Shown here in pieces: positions 26,047-34,579 of a stretch of DNA of 64,000 bases. The stretch comes from JAWLBM01 sp041687675 (GTDB lineage: Bacteria; Pseudomonadota; Alphaproteobacteria; Rhizobiales; Pleomorphomonadaceae), in NCBI GenBank assembly GCA_041687675.1, contig JAWLBM010000004.1, forward strand, positions 124,001 through 188,000. The letters are read 5' to 3'. Positions within the stretch are counted from its first letter, which is position 1; every line of letters starts with the position of its first letter. Under the pieces are notes generated by a model. The model made no database searches, was not told the origin of the DNA, and was given only the letters and a program-made list of their open reading frames with translations. A program made the position numbers and the translations under genes.

Positions 26047-27192
26047 ATGGCTGACGCATCGACGCGCGCACCGGCCACGCCGGCCGGCAGGACGGAGGCC
26101 GATCGCCTGCAGAGGGGCGGGCTCTGGTCGAAGATGAAGCGCAGGCCGGAATCCGGCGCGTTCATCGTCATGATCCTCGTGATCGTCGCGATCGGCTTCG
26201 CCAGCGAGGGCAACGCCTTCAACGCGCTGGGCCTCAAGAACAACCTGTCCATCATCGCCCAGTTCGGCATCATCGCCACCGGCGCCTGCCTCTTGATGAT
26301 CGCCGGCGACTTCGACCTCTCGATCGGCTCGATGATCGGCTTCGCCGGCATGTCGATGGCCATGATGCTGAAATGGGGCCTGCCGTTCGGCCTCGGACCG
26401 GCGTCCCCGGCCGCCGCCTTCTTCACGACGCTGGCGATGACGCTCGCCATCGGCTGGCTGATCGGCACGATCGTGGTGAAGTCGAAGCTGTCGAGCTTCA
26501 TCGTCACCCTCGGATTCCTGTTCTTCCTGCGCGGACTGACCGAGGTCTCCTTCCGCCTGATCAACCAGTCGACCCAGATCTCCGGCCTGCCGGACTACAA
26601 GGAGGACAGCTGGTTCGCGGCGATGTTCGGCGGCCAGAGCTTCAGCTGGCTCTACGACATCTGGTACGCCCTCGGCGGCAACGTGAACCGCGTCGGCGAG
26701 CAGTGGGTGACCGGCTTCGACGCCCGCGTGGTCTGGTGGCTGGTGATCGCCTTCTTCGCCTACCTGGTGCTGTCGCGCACCCAGGCCGGCAACTGGATCT
26801 ACGCGACCGGCGACAATCCCGAGAGCGCCCGCGCCAACGGCGTGCCGGTCGACAAGGTGCGCGTGTCGCTGTTCATGTTCACCGCCTTCTGCTCCACCAT
26901 CTTCGCGGCCTGCCAGGTGTTCGACACCAACACGGCGGACGCGGCCAAGGGCGTGCTCAAGGAACTCGAGGCGATCGCCATCGCCGTGGTGGGCGGGACG
27001 CTGATGACCGGCGGCTTCGGCTCGGTGGTGGGCGTCGTGTTCGGCGCCATCACCTTCGGCCTTGTCGCCAACGCCGTGTTCTTCATCCCGGCGATCGACG
27101 GGTCCTACTACCGCGTCTTCGTCGGCGTCGTGCTGCTCGCCGCGGTGTTCCTCAACGAGAGCGTCCGCAAGCGGATCACGGGAGGGCTCTGA
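26047..27192 (+). CDS. Sugar ABC transporter permease (RbsC/FrcC type)
   Basis: A 381-residue inner-membrane permease with about ten hydrophobic segments. It has MIAGDFDLSIGSMIG near residue 87, the diagnostic (G)xxDLSVG motif of ribose-type permeases, and YATGDNPESARANGVPVDKVR in the cytoplasmic coupling region. A hydrophilic N-terminal tail of about 35 residues precedes the first span. It lies between the binding protein and ATPase genes. Confidence 0.9.
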   Translation: MADASTRAPATPAGRTEADRLQRGGLWSKMKRRPESGAFIVMILVIVAIGFASEGNAFNALGLKNNLSIIAQFGIIATGACLLMIAGDFDLSIGSMIGFAGMSMAMMLKWGLPFGLGPASPAAAFFTTLAMTLAIGWLIGTIVVKSKLSSFIVTLGFLFFLRGLTEVSFRLINQSTQISGLPDYKEDSWFAAMFGGQSFSWLYDIWYALGGNVNRVGEQWVTGFDARVVWWLVIAFFAYLVLSRTQAGNWIYATGDNPESARANGVPVDKVRVSLFMFTAFCSTIFAACQVFDTNTADAAKGVLKELEAIAIAVVGGTLMTGGFGSVVGVVFGAITFGLVANAVFFIPAIDGSYYRVFVGVVLLAAVFLNESVRKRITGGL

Positions 27193-27193
27193 G

Positions 27194-27976
<783 letters not shown>

Positions 27977-28464
27977 GCGAGCGGCGGGCCGGCCGTCGCC
28001 GCGGCGGCAGTTGGCCCGCCCGCCCGTCGCCGCACCGCCGCGTTGGCCGGGCGCTTCGGCGACGTCGGCCGCGCCAGGCTGCCTTCGGGGTTGCACCCCG
28101 TCCTCACATGCGGGATGCTGAATTCGCACAGGGATGTCTGCCAAGGCCGCCGTCGCGTCCGATCCCGCAGCCGGCCCTCGGTGAATCGCCGACCTTGGCG
28201 CCGGCTCCGGAGGTCGAGTCGGGCTGCGGCGGGGACCGTCCGTGCCGCTCACGCGGGCGTCGTCCGCGCCCATAGGCCTTGCCTCCTCCTGCCGCCCCGC
28301 CGGGCCAACCGGGGCGCGATTTGCGTGCGTATCCCTTTTCGCGCGGGACCTTGCCCGCGCATGCGGCCGGTTGGCCGACGCTGATCGCGTCGGATCGCCG
28401 GGACGGCGGGCTCACGGGGGCCGTCCGCCGCCCTTCCAAGGGGGCCTCACCAAGGAGAATAGCG
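27977..28464. other. Long intergenic region
   Basis: About 490 bases after the sugar ABC operon. Several open frames exist on both strands because of the GC content, but none has a ribosome site plus family-like sequence. No clear terminator or promoter was recognised apart from the caaggag ribosome site of the next gene at 28451-28457. Confidence 0.4.
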
Positions 28465-28761
28465 ATGCAGCTCTATGTGATCCGCCGTCGCAGCGCCTGG
28501 GCCGACATGGCCGAACTGCAGGAGGCGGGCGCCAAGTCCGCCCGCGTCGGCAACGAGGAGATGCCCGATCGCGTCCGCTGGATCCGCAGCTATGTCGTCC
28601 ACGAGGACGACGGCCGGATCGGCACGGTGTGCATCTACGAGGCGGCGGACGGCGAGTCGATCCGCGAGCATGCACGCCGCGTCGGCATGCCCGGCGACGA
28701 GTTCCACCCGGTCGAGACCACCGTGCTGGTCCGCCCGGACCCGGCGCCCGCCGCCGCCTGA
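28465..28761 (+). CDS. DUF4242 family protein
   Basis: A 98-residue soluble protein. The pattern LYVIRRR at the start, VRWIRSYVVHEDDGRIGTVCIYEA in the middle and EHARRVGMPGDEF toward the end matches DUF4242, a ferredoxin-like-fold family that includes a nickel-binding member in Streptomyces. aaggag lies 8 bases before ATG 28465. Function in this organism unknown; it stands alone between the sugar operon and the convergent DksA-type gene. Confidence 0.8.
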   Translation: MQLYVIRRRSAWADMAELQEAGAKSARVGNEEMPDRVRWIRSYVVHEDDGRIGTVCIYEAADGESIREHARRVGMPGDEFHPVETTVLVRPDPAPAAA

Positions 28762-28819
28762 CGGGAAGGACACGCGGCGCGCCGCCCGCCGGTCCGGCCC
28801 GGTTCCGGCGCGCCGGCTG

Positions 28820-29152
28820 TCAATCTCCAGAGGCGCAGTCGATGCAGAGCGTCGCGGCCGGGTCGACCTCGAGGCGGCGCGCGTCGATCTCCTCGCCGCA
28901 GCGCAGGCATTCGCCGTAGGTGCCGGCGTCGATGCGGGCGAGGGCCGCCTCGAGCCTGGCGATCTCGTGGCTTCGGCTGCGGCCGGTCGCCTGCGCGATC
29001 GCCTGCCGCTGCATCGCGTCCATGCGCGACAGCCGGCCCATGCTCTGCTGGTCGAGTTCGACCGTCGCCCGGCTCTCCGCGGACATGGAGTCGAGCTCGC
29101 GGAGTTCCTCGAGAAGGGCCTCGATGCGCTGCCTCGTCTCCTCGATGTTCAT
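28820..29152 (-). CDS. TraR/DksA-family zinc-finger protein
   Basis: A 110-residue protein: an N-terminal coiled-coil helix pair (residues about 1-75) and a C-terminal C4 zinc finger CLRCGEEI...LCIDC. This is the DksA/TraR layout, in which the coiled coil enters the RNA polymerase secondary channel. The usual DxxDxA tip is not obvious, so ppGpp-linked action is uncertain. ATG 29152 is chosen over ATG 29161 because ggagg lies 10 bases upstream of the former and almost touches the latter. Confidence 0.82.
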   Translation of the reverse strand: MNIEETRQRIEALLEELRELDSMSAESRATVELDQQSMGRLSRMDAMQRQAIAQATGRSRSHEIARLEAALARIDAGTYGECLRCGEEIDARRLEVDPAATLCIDCASGD

Positions 29153-29235
29153 GCGGACCATTCCTCCTTCCGCCGGCGGAGCCGCGGCGGGCCATGCAGC
29201 AGGCCCGAAACGACCGCGGCCGCGCCCCTCGCGCC

Positions 29236-30516
29236 TCAGCGGTAGAGGAGCGTGGGCAGCCACATGGTGAGCGCGGGGATGAAGGTGATCAACCCGAGAA
29301 CGGCCACGAGGGGGATCAGGAAGGGCGCCGTCGCCGCCACGCATCGCTCGAAGGGGATTTGCGATACCCTGGAGAGCACGTAGAGCACCATGCCGATCGG
29401 CGGCGTCAAGAGCCCGATCATCAGGTTCAGCACCATGATGACCCCGAAGTGCACCGGGTCGACGCCCATCTGGACGGCGATCGGCAGCAGCACCGGCGTC
29501 AGGATGGTGATGGCCGCGACGGTCTCCAGGAAGCAGCCGACGATCAGGAGGATGATGTTGATCAGGATGAGGACGACAATGGGGTTGTCCGACAGCGTGA
29601 GGATCAGCGAGGCGAACTTCTCCGGCGCCCGGTTGGAGGTCAGGATCCACGCGAAGATCGAGGCCGCGGCGACGATGAGCAGCACCACCGCGGTGGTCTC
29701 GATGGTGTCGAAGGACACCCGGAGGAAGCGCCGCAGCGTCAGCGTGCGGTAGACGAAGAGGCCGAGGACCAGGGCCCAGGCGCAGGCGGCGATGGCCGCC
29801 TCCGTGGGCGTGAAGGCGCCCGACAGGATGCCGCCGACGATGATCACCGGGGTGAGCAGCGACAGGAACGCCCGCCGGAAGGTGGAGCCCAGGACGGAGA
29901 AGCGGAACGGCTGGTCGACCGGGTAGCCGCGCCGCCGGGCGTAGAAGGTGATCATCGCCATCAGCGCCAGCGCCATCAGCAGCCCGGGGATGAAGCCGGC
30001 CGCGAACAGCTGGCCGATGGAGGCGCCGGCCACGACGCCGTAGATCACCATCGGCAGCGACGGCGGGATGATCGGCCCGATGGTGGACGAGGCCGCGGTG
30101 ATGCCCACGGCGAAGCCGGGGTCGTAGTTGGCGTCCCGCATCGCCTTGATCTCGATCGCGCCGAGGCCGCCCGCGTCGGCGACGGCCGCCCCCGACATGC
30201 CGGCGAAGATCACCGAGGCGCCGACGTTCACATGCCCGAGTCCGCCGCGCATCCAGCCGAAGATCGCCTTGGCAAAGTCGAAGATCCGCTCCGTGATGCC
30301 CGCGCTGTTCATCAGGTTGCCGGCCAGGATGAAGAAGGGGATGGCGAGCAGCGGGAAGGAGTCGACGCCGTTGATCATGCGGTGGATCACCACTACCTCC
30401 GGCACCCGGCCTTCGGCAATGATGAACACGGCCGAGGCGCCGGCGAGCGCGATCGCCACCGGCGCGCCGATGAGGATGAGGACGATCAGGACCAGGAAGA
30501 GCAGGGCGAGCAGCAT
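29236..30516 (-). CDS. TRAP transporter large permease (DctM type)
   Basis: A 426-residue inner-membrane protein with about 12 hydrophobic segments, starting MLLALLFLVLIVLILIGAPV. It contains the DctM hallmark stretches GNLMNSAGITERIF, FAGMSGAAVADAGGLG and IGPIIPPSLPMVIYG. This subunit carries the substrate-translocating elevator domain driven by Na+ or H+. It is the last gene of the dctP-dctQ-dctM set on the minus strand. Confidence 0.93.
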   Translation of the reverse strand: MLLALLFLVLIVLILIGAPVAIALAGASAVFIIAEGRVPEVVVIHRMINGVDSFPLLAIPFFILAGNLMNSAGITERIFDFAKAIFGWMRGGLGHVNVGASVIFAGMSGAAVADAGGLGAIEIKAMRDANYDPGFAVGITAASSTIGPIIPPSLPMVIYGVVAGASIGQLFAAGFIPGLLMALALMAMITFYARRRGYPVDQPFRFSVLGSTFRRAFLSLLTPVIIVGGILSGAFTPTEAAIAACAWALVLGLFVYRTLTLRRFLRVSFDTIETTAVVLLIVAAASIFAWILTSNRAPEKFASLILTLSDNPIVVLILINIILLIVGCFLETVAAITILTPVLLPIAVQMGVDPVHFGVIMVLNLMIGLLTPPIGMVLYVLSRVSQIPFERCVAATAPFLIPLVAVLGLITFIPALTMWLPTLLYR

Positions 30517-30554
30517 TGTGGCGGGCCGGTTCGGTCGGAGGGCTGGGGAAGGGC

Positions 30555-30574
30555 GTGGCGGCCGCGGCCGCCAC
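30555..30574 (-). repeat. Perfect palindrome between the TRAP small and large permease genes
   Basis: A 20-base perfect palindrome (arms GTGGCGGCCG / CGGCCGCCAC) lies in the 78-base gap upstream of dctM. The dctM start has no evident Shine-Dalgarno, so this structure may influence its translation or stability. Confidence 0.4.
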
Positions 30575-30594
30575 GGGTCGGCGGGGCCCGCCGT

Positions 30595-31158
30595 TCAGAT
30601 GTTGGGGCCGGTGGCCGCGAACTTCTCCGGGTCGATCAGGCGGCTGGTGCCGGAGCGCCAGTGCTGCACCAGCACGACCACCGCCCAGACCGTCATGATC
30701 CCGAAGCAGGCTGCGACGACCCAGTAGATCAGCGCCTTCGGCACGTTGATCGACACCATCATGCCCAGCGTGCGGGTCGCGAGCTCGACGCAGAGGATGC
30801 CCATCGCGGCGAAGAACACCGCCGAGATCACGTCGACGGCGATCTGCATGCCGAAGCGGACGTTGCGGGGCAGGTAGCGATAGAACAGCTCCACCGCGAT
30901 GTGGGTCTGCTTGCGGGTCGCCATGATCGAGCCGATGAAGGTCACCGCGATCAGCAGCACCCGCGCGACCTCCTCGGTCCAGCCGAGCGAGTTGTTGAGG
31001 ACGTAGCGGGTGAAGAACTGCAGGAATACGACGAAGGCGAGCGCCCAGAAGACGGCGAGCACGACGCCGTCGCTCCACCTGATGTCCGAGAGATCGATCT
31101 CAGTCTCGTCGGACGGGGCGACCGCGCCCGTCGCGGGCGGCGGGGTGTCCTTTGCCAT
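30595..31158 (-). CDS. TRAP transporter small permease (DctQ type)
   Basis: A 187-residue membrane protein with four hydrophobic segments after a hydrophilic N-terminus of about 30 residues. The SLGWTEEVARVLLI and RKQTHIAVE segments are typical of the DctQ family, which links binding protein and large permease. ATG 31158 has ggag 8 bases upstream. It lies after a GC-hairpin gap following the binding-protein gene. Confidence 0.9.
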   Translation of the reverse strand: MAKDTPPPATGAVAPSDETEIDLSDIRWSDGVVLAVFWALAFVVFLQFFTRYVLNNSLGWTEEVARVLLIAVTFIGSIMATRKQTHIAVELFYRYLPRNVRFGMQIAVDVISAVFFAAMGILCVELATRTLGMMVSINVPKALIYWVVAACFGIMTVWAVVVLVQHWRSGTSRLIDPEKFAATGPNI

Positions 31159-31198
31159 CGGCGGCTCCGGCTGGGGTCTTGCTGGCGGGAACGGATTC

Positions 31199-31238
31199 GC
31201 GGGCGGCCGGCCGGCCGCCCGCGGTGCGCCTTCGGCGC
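31199..31238 (-). terminator. Double hairpin after the TRAP binding-protein gene
   Basis: A 24-base perfect palindrome at 31199-31222 is followed by a GCGCC-TTC-GGCGC stem at 31226-31238. Both are within the 85-base gap between dctP and dctQ. There is no U-tract. The position suggests protection of the dctP message or partial attenuation. Confidence 0.5.
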
Positions 31239-31243
31239 GGACC

Positions 31244-32215
31244 TTACTCGATCGCCTGGAGGCGGTCGTAGGTCTCCTGCTCCCAGCTGGCGGCCTCGCT
31301 GTTGTGCAGCTTCATGGTCGCCTCGCGGAACGGGGTGATGTCCACCTCGTGCACGTTCACGCCCTGGTCGCGGAACCACTGGGCGAGCTCGTCCTCCTTC
31401 TGGCGCACCTGGCCGGTGGCGCAGTCGGCGGTCTCCTTGAGGACCGAGACGAGCTTCTCGCGGTCGCCCTCGTCCATCGAGCCCCAGGTCGGGCCGCCCA
31501 CGATGGTGAGCAGCGAGTCGAGGATGTGGCCGGTCAGCGAGATGTCCGACTGAACCTCGTAGAACTTCTTCGCCTGGATGGTTGGCAGCGGGTTCTCCTG
31601 TCCGTCGACCGTGCCCTGCTGCAGCGCCAGGTACACCTCGGCGAAGGCGATCGGGGTCGGGTTCGCGCCGACGGCGTTGGGGAACATCATGTAGAGCGGC
31701 GCGTTCGGCACGCGGATCTTCATGCCGTCCATGTCGGCCGGCGCCAGCACCGGCTTGTTGGAGGTCACGTGACGGCGGCCGTAGTAGGTGGTGGCCACGA
31801 TATGGTTGCCGGTCGCATCGCGGTAGCCGTCGGCGAGTTCCTTGAAGAGATCGGAGTTCCGGTACTTGTCCCAGTGGTCGTAGTCGCGGAACATGTAGGG
31901 AGCGCCGCCGATCGCGATCGGGCCGTAGGCGCGGCCGGCGAACAGCTGGCCGGTGTAGATGATGTCGACGGTGCCGAGGCCGAGGCCCTCGTTGATGTCC
32001 TCCTCCTTGCCGAGCGAGGAGGCCGGATAGACCTCGAACGAATAACGGCCCTCGGTCGCCTCCTTGACCTTGTCCGACGCCTCGACGGCGCAGGTATGGT
32101 AGGGCTCGTTCGACTCGTAGACGTGCGCGAACTTCAGCACGGTCTCCGCCGAAGCCATTCCGGCCGGCATCGCGACGGCGAGCGCGGCGGCCGCCATAAG
32201 GGTCTTGCGAAGCAT
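31244..32215 (-). CDS. TRAP transporter substrate-binding protein (DctP type)
   Basis: A 323-residue periplasmic binding protein. A Sec signal ends GMASAE near residue 23; the mature protein starts VLKFAHVYESNEPYH. The DctP-type segment KIRVPNAPLYMMFPNAVGANPTPI includes the conserved Arg that pairs with a substrate carboxylate, so an organic acid or similar anion is expected. ATG 32215 has ggagga about 10 bases upstream. First gene of the TRAP operon. Confidence 0.92.
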   Translation of the reverse strand: MLRKTLMAAAALAVAMPAGMASAETVLKFAHVYESNEPYHTCAVEASDKVKEATEGRYSFEVYPASSLGKEEDINEGLGLGTVDIIYTGQLFAGRAYGPIAIGGAPYMFRDYDHWDKYRNSDLFKELADGYRDATGNHIVATTYYGRRHVTSNKPVLAPADMDGMKIRVPNAPLYMMFPNAVGANPTPIAFAEVYLALQQGTVDGQENPLPTIQAKKFYEVQSDISLTGHILDSLLTIVGGPTWGSMDEGDREKLVSVLKETADCATGQVRQKEDELAQWFRDQGVNVHEVDITPFREATMKLHNSEAASWEQETYDRLQAIE

Positions 32216-32511
32216 CTTCACTGTCTTCCTCCCGTCTAAGGTCCCCACCCGATGTCCGACCGGCCGGCGTCTCGAAGCGCCGTACCGCCCGGCGGCCGCG
32301 GCCCGTCGGCGCCAACCGGGCGCCCCGGAACCCCGCCAAGGGATCGGGAGGTTAGCACGGACGGCGGGGATGGGAACACTTTGCAGGCATGGACCTGCAT
32401 AGCTGGCGCTCCAGCCCCGGACCCGCCTCCGCGCCGACCGAAATTCGCGCCGTGCCGGCACCATCGGCCGCCTCGGGCGTTAACCCGACCCGAGGGCATG
32501 AGGAACAGGCC

Positions 32512-32799
32512 ATGGTTTCCAGAAACCACGACAACCGAAGCGAAAAGCGCAAAGGCCACCGGCCGCTCGGCCAGGCGGAGGGCGCGCAGGAGTCCAACCC
32601 GGCGGCCTCCGGCCACCAGGGCGACACCGAGGGACTGACGCAGAGCCGGGCGGGCGTCGACCGGCGCAACGATTCCAAGAGCCCGCAGAACGGCGGCGCC
32701 GACGGCGCCGGCGGGGCGCCGCGCCAGCAGGGGCAGGGCCAGGCCAACAAGCACGCCGACAACCGCGGCGAAAACCGCGGCCACGGCGGGCACGGATGA
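32512..32799 (+). CDS. Small hydrophilic, disordered protein
   Basis: A 95-residue protein with almost no hydrophobic residues, rich in Gly, Asn, Gln, His and charged residues; the C-terminal third is a GQGQANKH/NRGENRGHGGHG low-complexity stretch. It resembles bacterial hydrophilin-type stress proteins in composition only. gagga lies near ATG 32512. A second hydrophilic gene follows within 10 bases, so the two are probably co-expressed. Confidence 0.6.
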   Translation: MVSRNHDNRSEKRKGHRPLGQAEGAQESNPAASGHQGDTEGLTQSRAGVDRRNDSKSPQNGGADGAGGAPRQQGQGQANKHADNRGENRGHGGHG

Positions 32800-32809
32800 G
32801 GTGACGACG

Positions 32810-33073
32810 ATGACCGACGACCGGAACGCCGGGAAGGCGAAGACGCAGCAGGCCGAGAACATGGAGAAGGCCCTGCGGATGAAGAAGGAAGCGGGGGAAC
32901 AGACCCACATCCCCGAGCATCGCACGGCCGGCGAGGGGCCGGTGAAGGAGGCGCAGGTCTCCGCCACGGACGCCCGCGCCGGCAAGGAGGGCACCCACAC
33001 CGAGAACGTCAGCCGCAGCCACGGCGCGCGCGTCGGCGACGCCGGCAAGACCACGGGGCCCGGCCGGCAGTGA
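32810..33073 (+). CDS. Small hydrophilic protein
   Basis: An 87-residue, highly charged protein (KAKTQQAENMEKALRMKKEA near the start) expected to be helical or disordered, with no Cys or long hydrophobic run. ATG 32810 is chosen because gagg overlaps the stop of the upstream gene at an 8-base distance. It forms a pair with the hydrophilic protein just upstream. Function unknown; a stress-protectant role is only an inference from composition. Confidence 0.6.
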   Translation: MTDDRNAGKAKTQQAENMEKALRMKKEAGEQTHIPEHRTAGEGPVKEAQVSATDARAGKEGTHTENVSRSHGARVGDAGKTTGPGRQ

Positions 33074-33162
33074 GCCGGCCCTCGCCCGGGGGAGGGCTCG
33101 GGAGGGGGAACCGCTTGCGGGGCGGACCGGTTCGTTCGAGGATGACCGGCAGGAGTCCCGCC

Positions 33163-34122
33163 ATGTTTCGCACGCTCGTCGCCGCGGCCGCGATGTCGCT
33201 GGCCGCCCTTCTCTCCGCCCCCGGCGAGGCCTCGGCGGCCGCGGCCCGCTGCGGCGACGGCGTCCGCGTGTCGCCCGGCGACACGCTGGCCCGCATCGCC
33301 GCCTACTGCGACACCACCGTGGGCGCGCTGCTGGCCGCCAATCCGCTGATCCGCGACCCGTCGCGCATCTACGTCGGCCAGGTGATCCGGATGCCGTCCG
33401 GGTCGGCCCGGCCGCCCACCTATCCGCCCTTCGAGCCGCCTCCGGTGGTGCGCCCGCCGTACCAGCCGCCGTACCAGCCGCCCTACCGGCCGCCGCCGGC
33501 GGCCTCGCGCTGCGGCGACGGGGTGCGGGTCGGGCCCGGCGACACGCTGGCGCGCATCGCCGCCTATTGCGGCACCACCGTCGGCGCGCTGCTCGCGGCC
33601 AACCCGCAGATCCGCAACCCCGCCTACATCTACGTCGGCCAGGTCATCCGCATGCCCGGCCGGGGCGGGCCGGTGCGGCCGCCCTATCCCGGGCCGGGGC
33701 CGGGACCGGGTCCCTTCCCGCCGCCCGATCGCGACTGCGGCGACGAGGTGCGGGTGGCGCCCGGCGACACCCTCGTCAGGATCGCCATCCGCTGCCGTGT
33801 CAGCGTCCGCGACCTGCTCGCCGCCAATCCGTGGATCCGCGACCCGGGGCGGCTTCTCCCCGGCATGAGGATCCGCATCCCGGACGGCCGCCCCGTGCCG
33901 CCGCCTCCGGGCGACGAGCGGATCCGCATCACCGGCACCGTCACCCGCGAGGGCGTCGAATGCACGGCGGTGCGCGGCGACGACGGCCGCCTCTACACGC
34001 TCGCCGGCCGAACCGCCAACCTCCAGCCCGGCGACCGGGTCGAGGTCATCGGCGAGCGGGCCGAGGTCTCCACCTGCATGCAGGGCGTCACCATCGCGGT
34101 CGAGCGCATCCGCGTGCTGTGA
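33163..34122 (+). CDS. Secreted triple-LysM protein with Cys-containing repeats
   Basis: A 319-residue exported protein. The signal peptide ends near residue 27 (GEASAA). Three LysM domains follow at about residues 30-80, 120-165 and 190-240, each reading CGDxVRVxPGDTLxRIAxxC...LLAANPxIR, joined by Pro-rich linkers with PPYQPPYQPP repeats. Each LysM holds two cysteines at equal positions. Residues about 255-319 form a small beta-rich domain (ITGTVTREGVECTAV). LysM domains bind peptidoglycan. ATG 33163 has aggag upstream; ATG 33142 lacks proper spacing. Confidence 0.88.
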   Translation: MFRTLVAAAAMSLAALLSAPGEASAAAARCGDGVRVSPGDTLARIAAYCDTTVGALLAANPLIRDPSRIYVGQVIRMPSGSARPPTYPPFEPPPVVRPPYQPPYQPPYRPPPAASRCGDGVRVGPGDTLARIAAYCGTTVGALLAANPQIRNPAYIYVGQVIRMPGRGGPVRPPYPGPGPGPGPFPPPDRDCGDEVRVAPGDTLVRIAIRCRVSVRDLLAANPWIRDPGRLLPGMRIRIPDGRPVPPPPGDERIRITGTVTREGVECTAVRGDDGRLYTLAGRTANLQPGDRVEVIGERAEVSTCMQGVTIAVERIRVL

Positions 34123-34129
34123 GGCGGCG

Positions 34130-34154
34130 GGAACGCCCGGCCGGGCGAGGGGTT
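34130..34154 (+). promoter_or_regulatory. EcfG-type stress promoter candidate
   Basis: GGAAC at 34130-34134 and GGTT at 34151-34154 are separated by 16 bases, matching the -35/-10 pattern of the alphaproteobacterial general-stress sigma factor EcfG. The SpoIIAA-like gene starts at 34177. Confidence 0.5.
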
Positions 34155-34176
34155 CATCTCGAGGAAGGAGAGACCC

Positions 34177-34575
34177 ATGACCGAAGCTCTGCCGGCCACA
34201 TCGCCGGGCGGCGTGATCGCCGCCCTGGAGAGCCCGCGGCCGGACCTCCTCGTCTTCGCGATCTCCGGCCGGATCGAGGAGCCGGACATCGAGTGGATGG
34301 CGCGGCGCAGCGAGGCCGCCTTCCGCCACGAGGACGAGGTGGACATGCTGATCCTGATCCGCGACTGGGAGGGATCGAGCCTCGGCGCCATCCTCGACGG
34401 CGAGGCGCTCGGCGTGCAGGCCGAGGCGGTCGCCAAGGTCCGCCGCTACGCCGTGGTGGGCGCTCCGAAGCTCGCCCGCGCGATGATCGAGGCCACCGGC
34501 TGGCTGTCCCCCGTCGAGGCGAAGACCTTCGACCTCGGCGAGGAGGCCAAGGCGCGCGACTTCGTCGGCGCCTGA
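34177..34575 (+). CDS. SpoIIAA-like (STAS-fold) protein
   Basis: A 132-residue soluble protein matching the SpoIIAA-like family. It has a LLVFAISGRIEEPDIEWMARR opening strand-helix, MLILIRDWEGSS, then KVRRYAVVGAPKLARAMIEATGWLSPVEAKTFDLGEE, where the W-x-S-P-V-E-x-K-x-F motif is typical. Members have a STAS/CRAL-TRIO-like fold and no settled role. aaggaga precedes ATG 34177, and an EcfG-type promoter lies just upstream, so stress induction is likely. Confidence 0.8.
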   Translation: MTEALPATSPGGVIAALESPRPDLLVFAISGRIEEPDIEWMARRSEAAFRHEDEVDMLILIRDWEGSSLGAILDGEALGVQAEAVAKVRRYAVVGAPKLARAMIEATGWLSPVEAKTFDLGEEAKARDFVGA

Positions 34576-34579
34576 GGCC

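Noticed and set aside
32373..32399. EcfG promoter or operator before the hydrophilic gene at 32512
   Set aside because: GGAAC is present but no GTT occurs 16-17 bases downstream; the short TGCAGG/CCTGCA dyad there is too weak to call.
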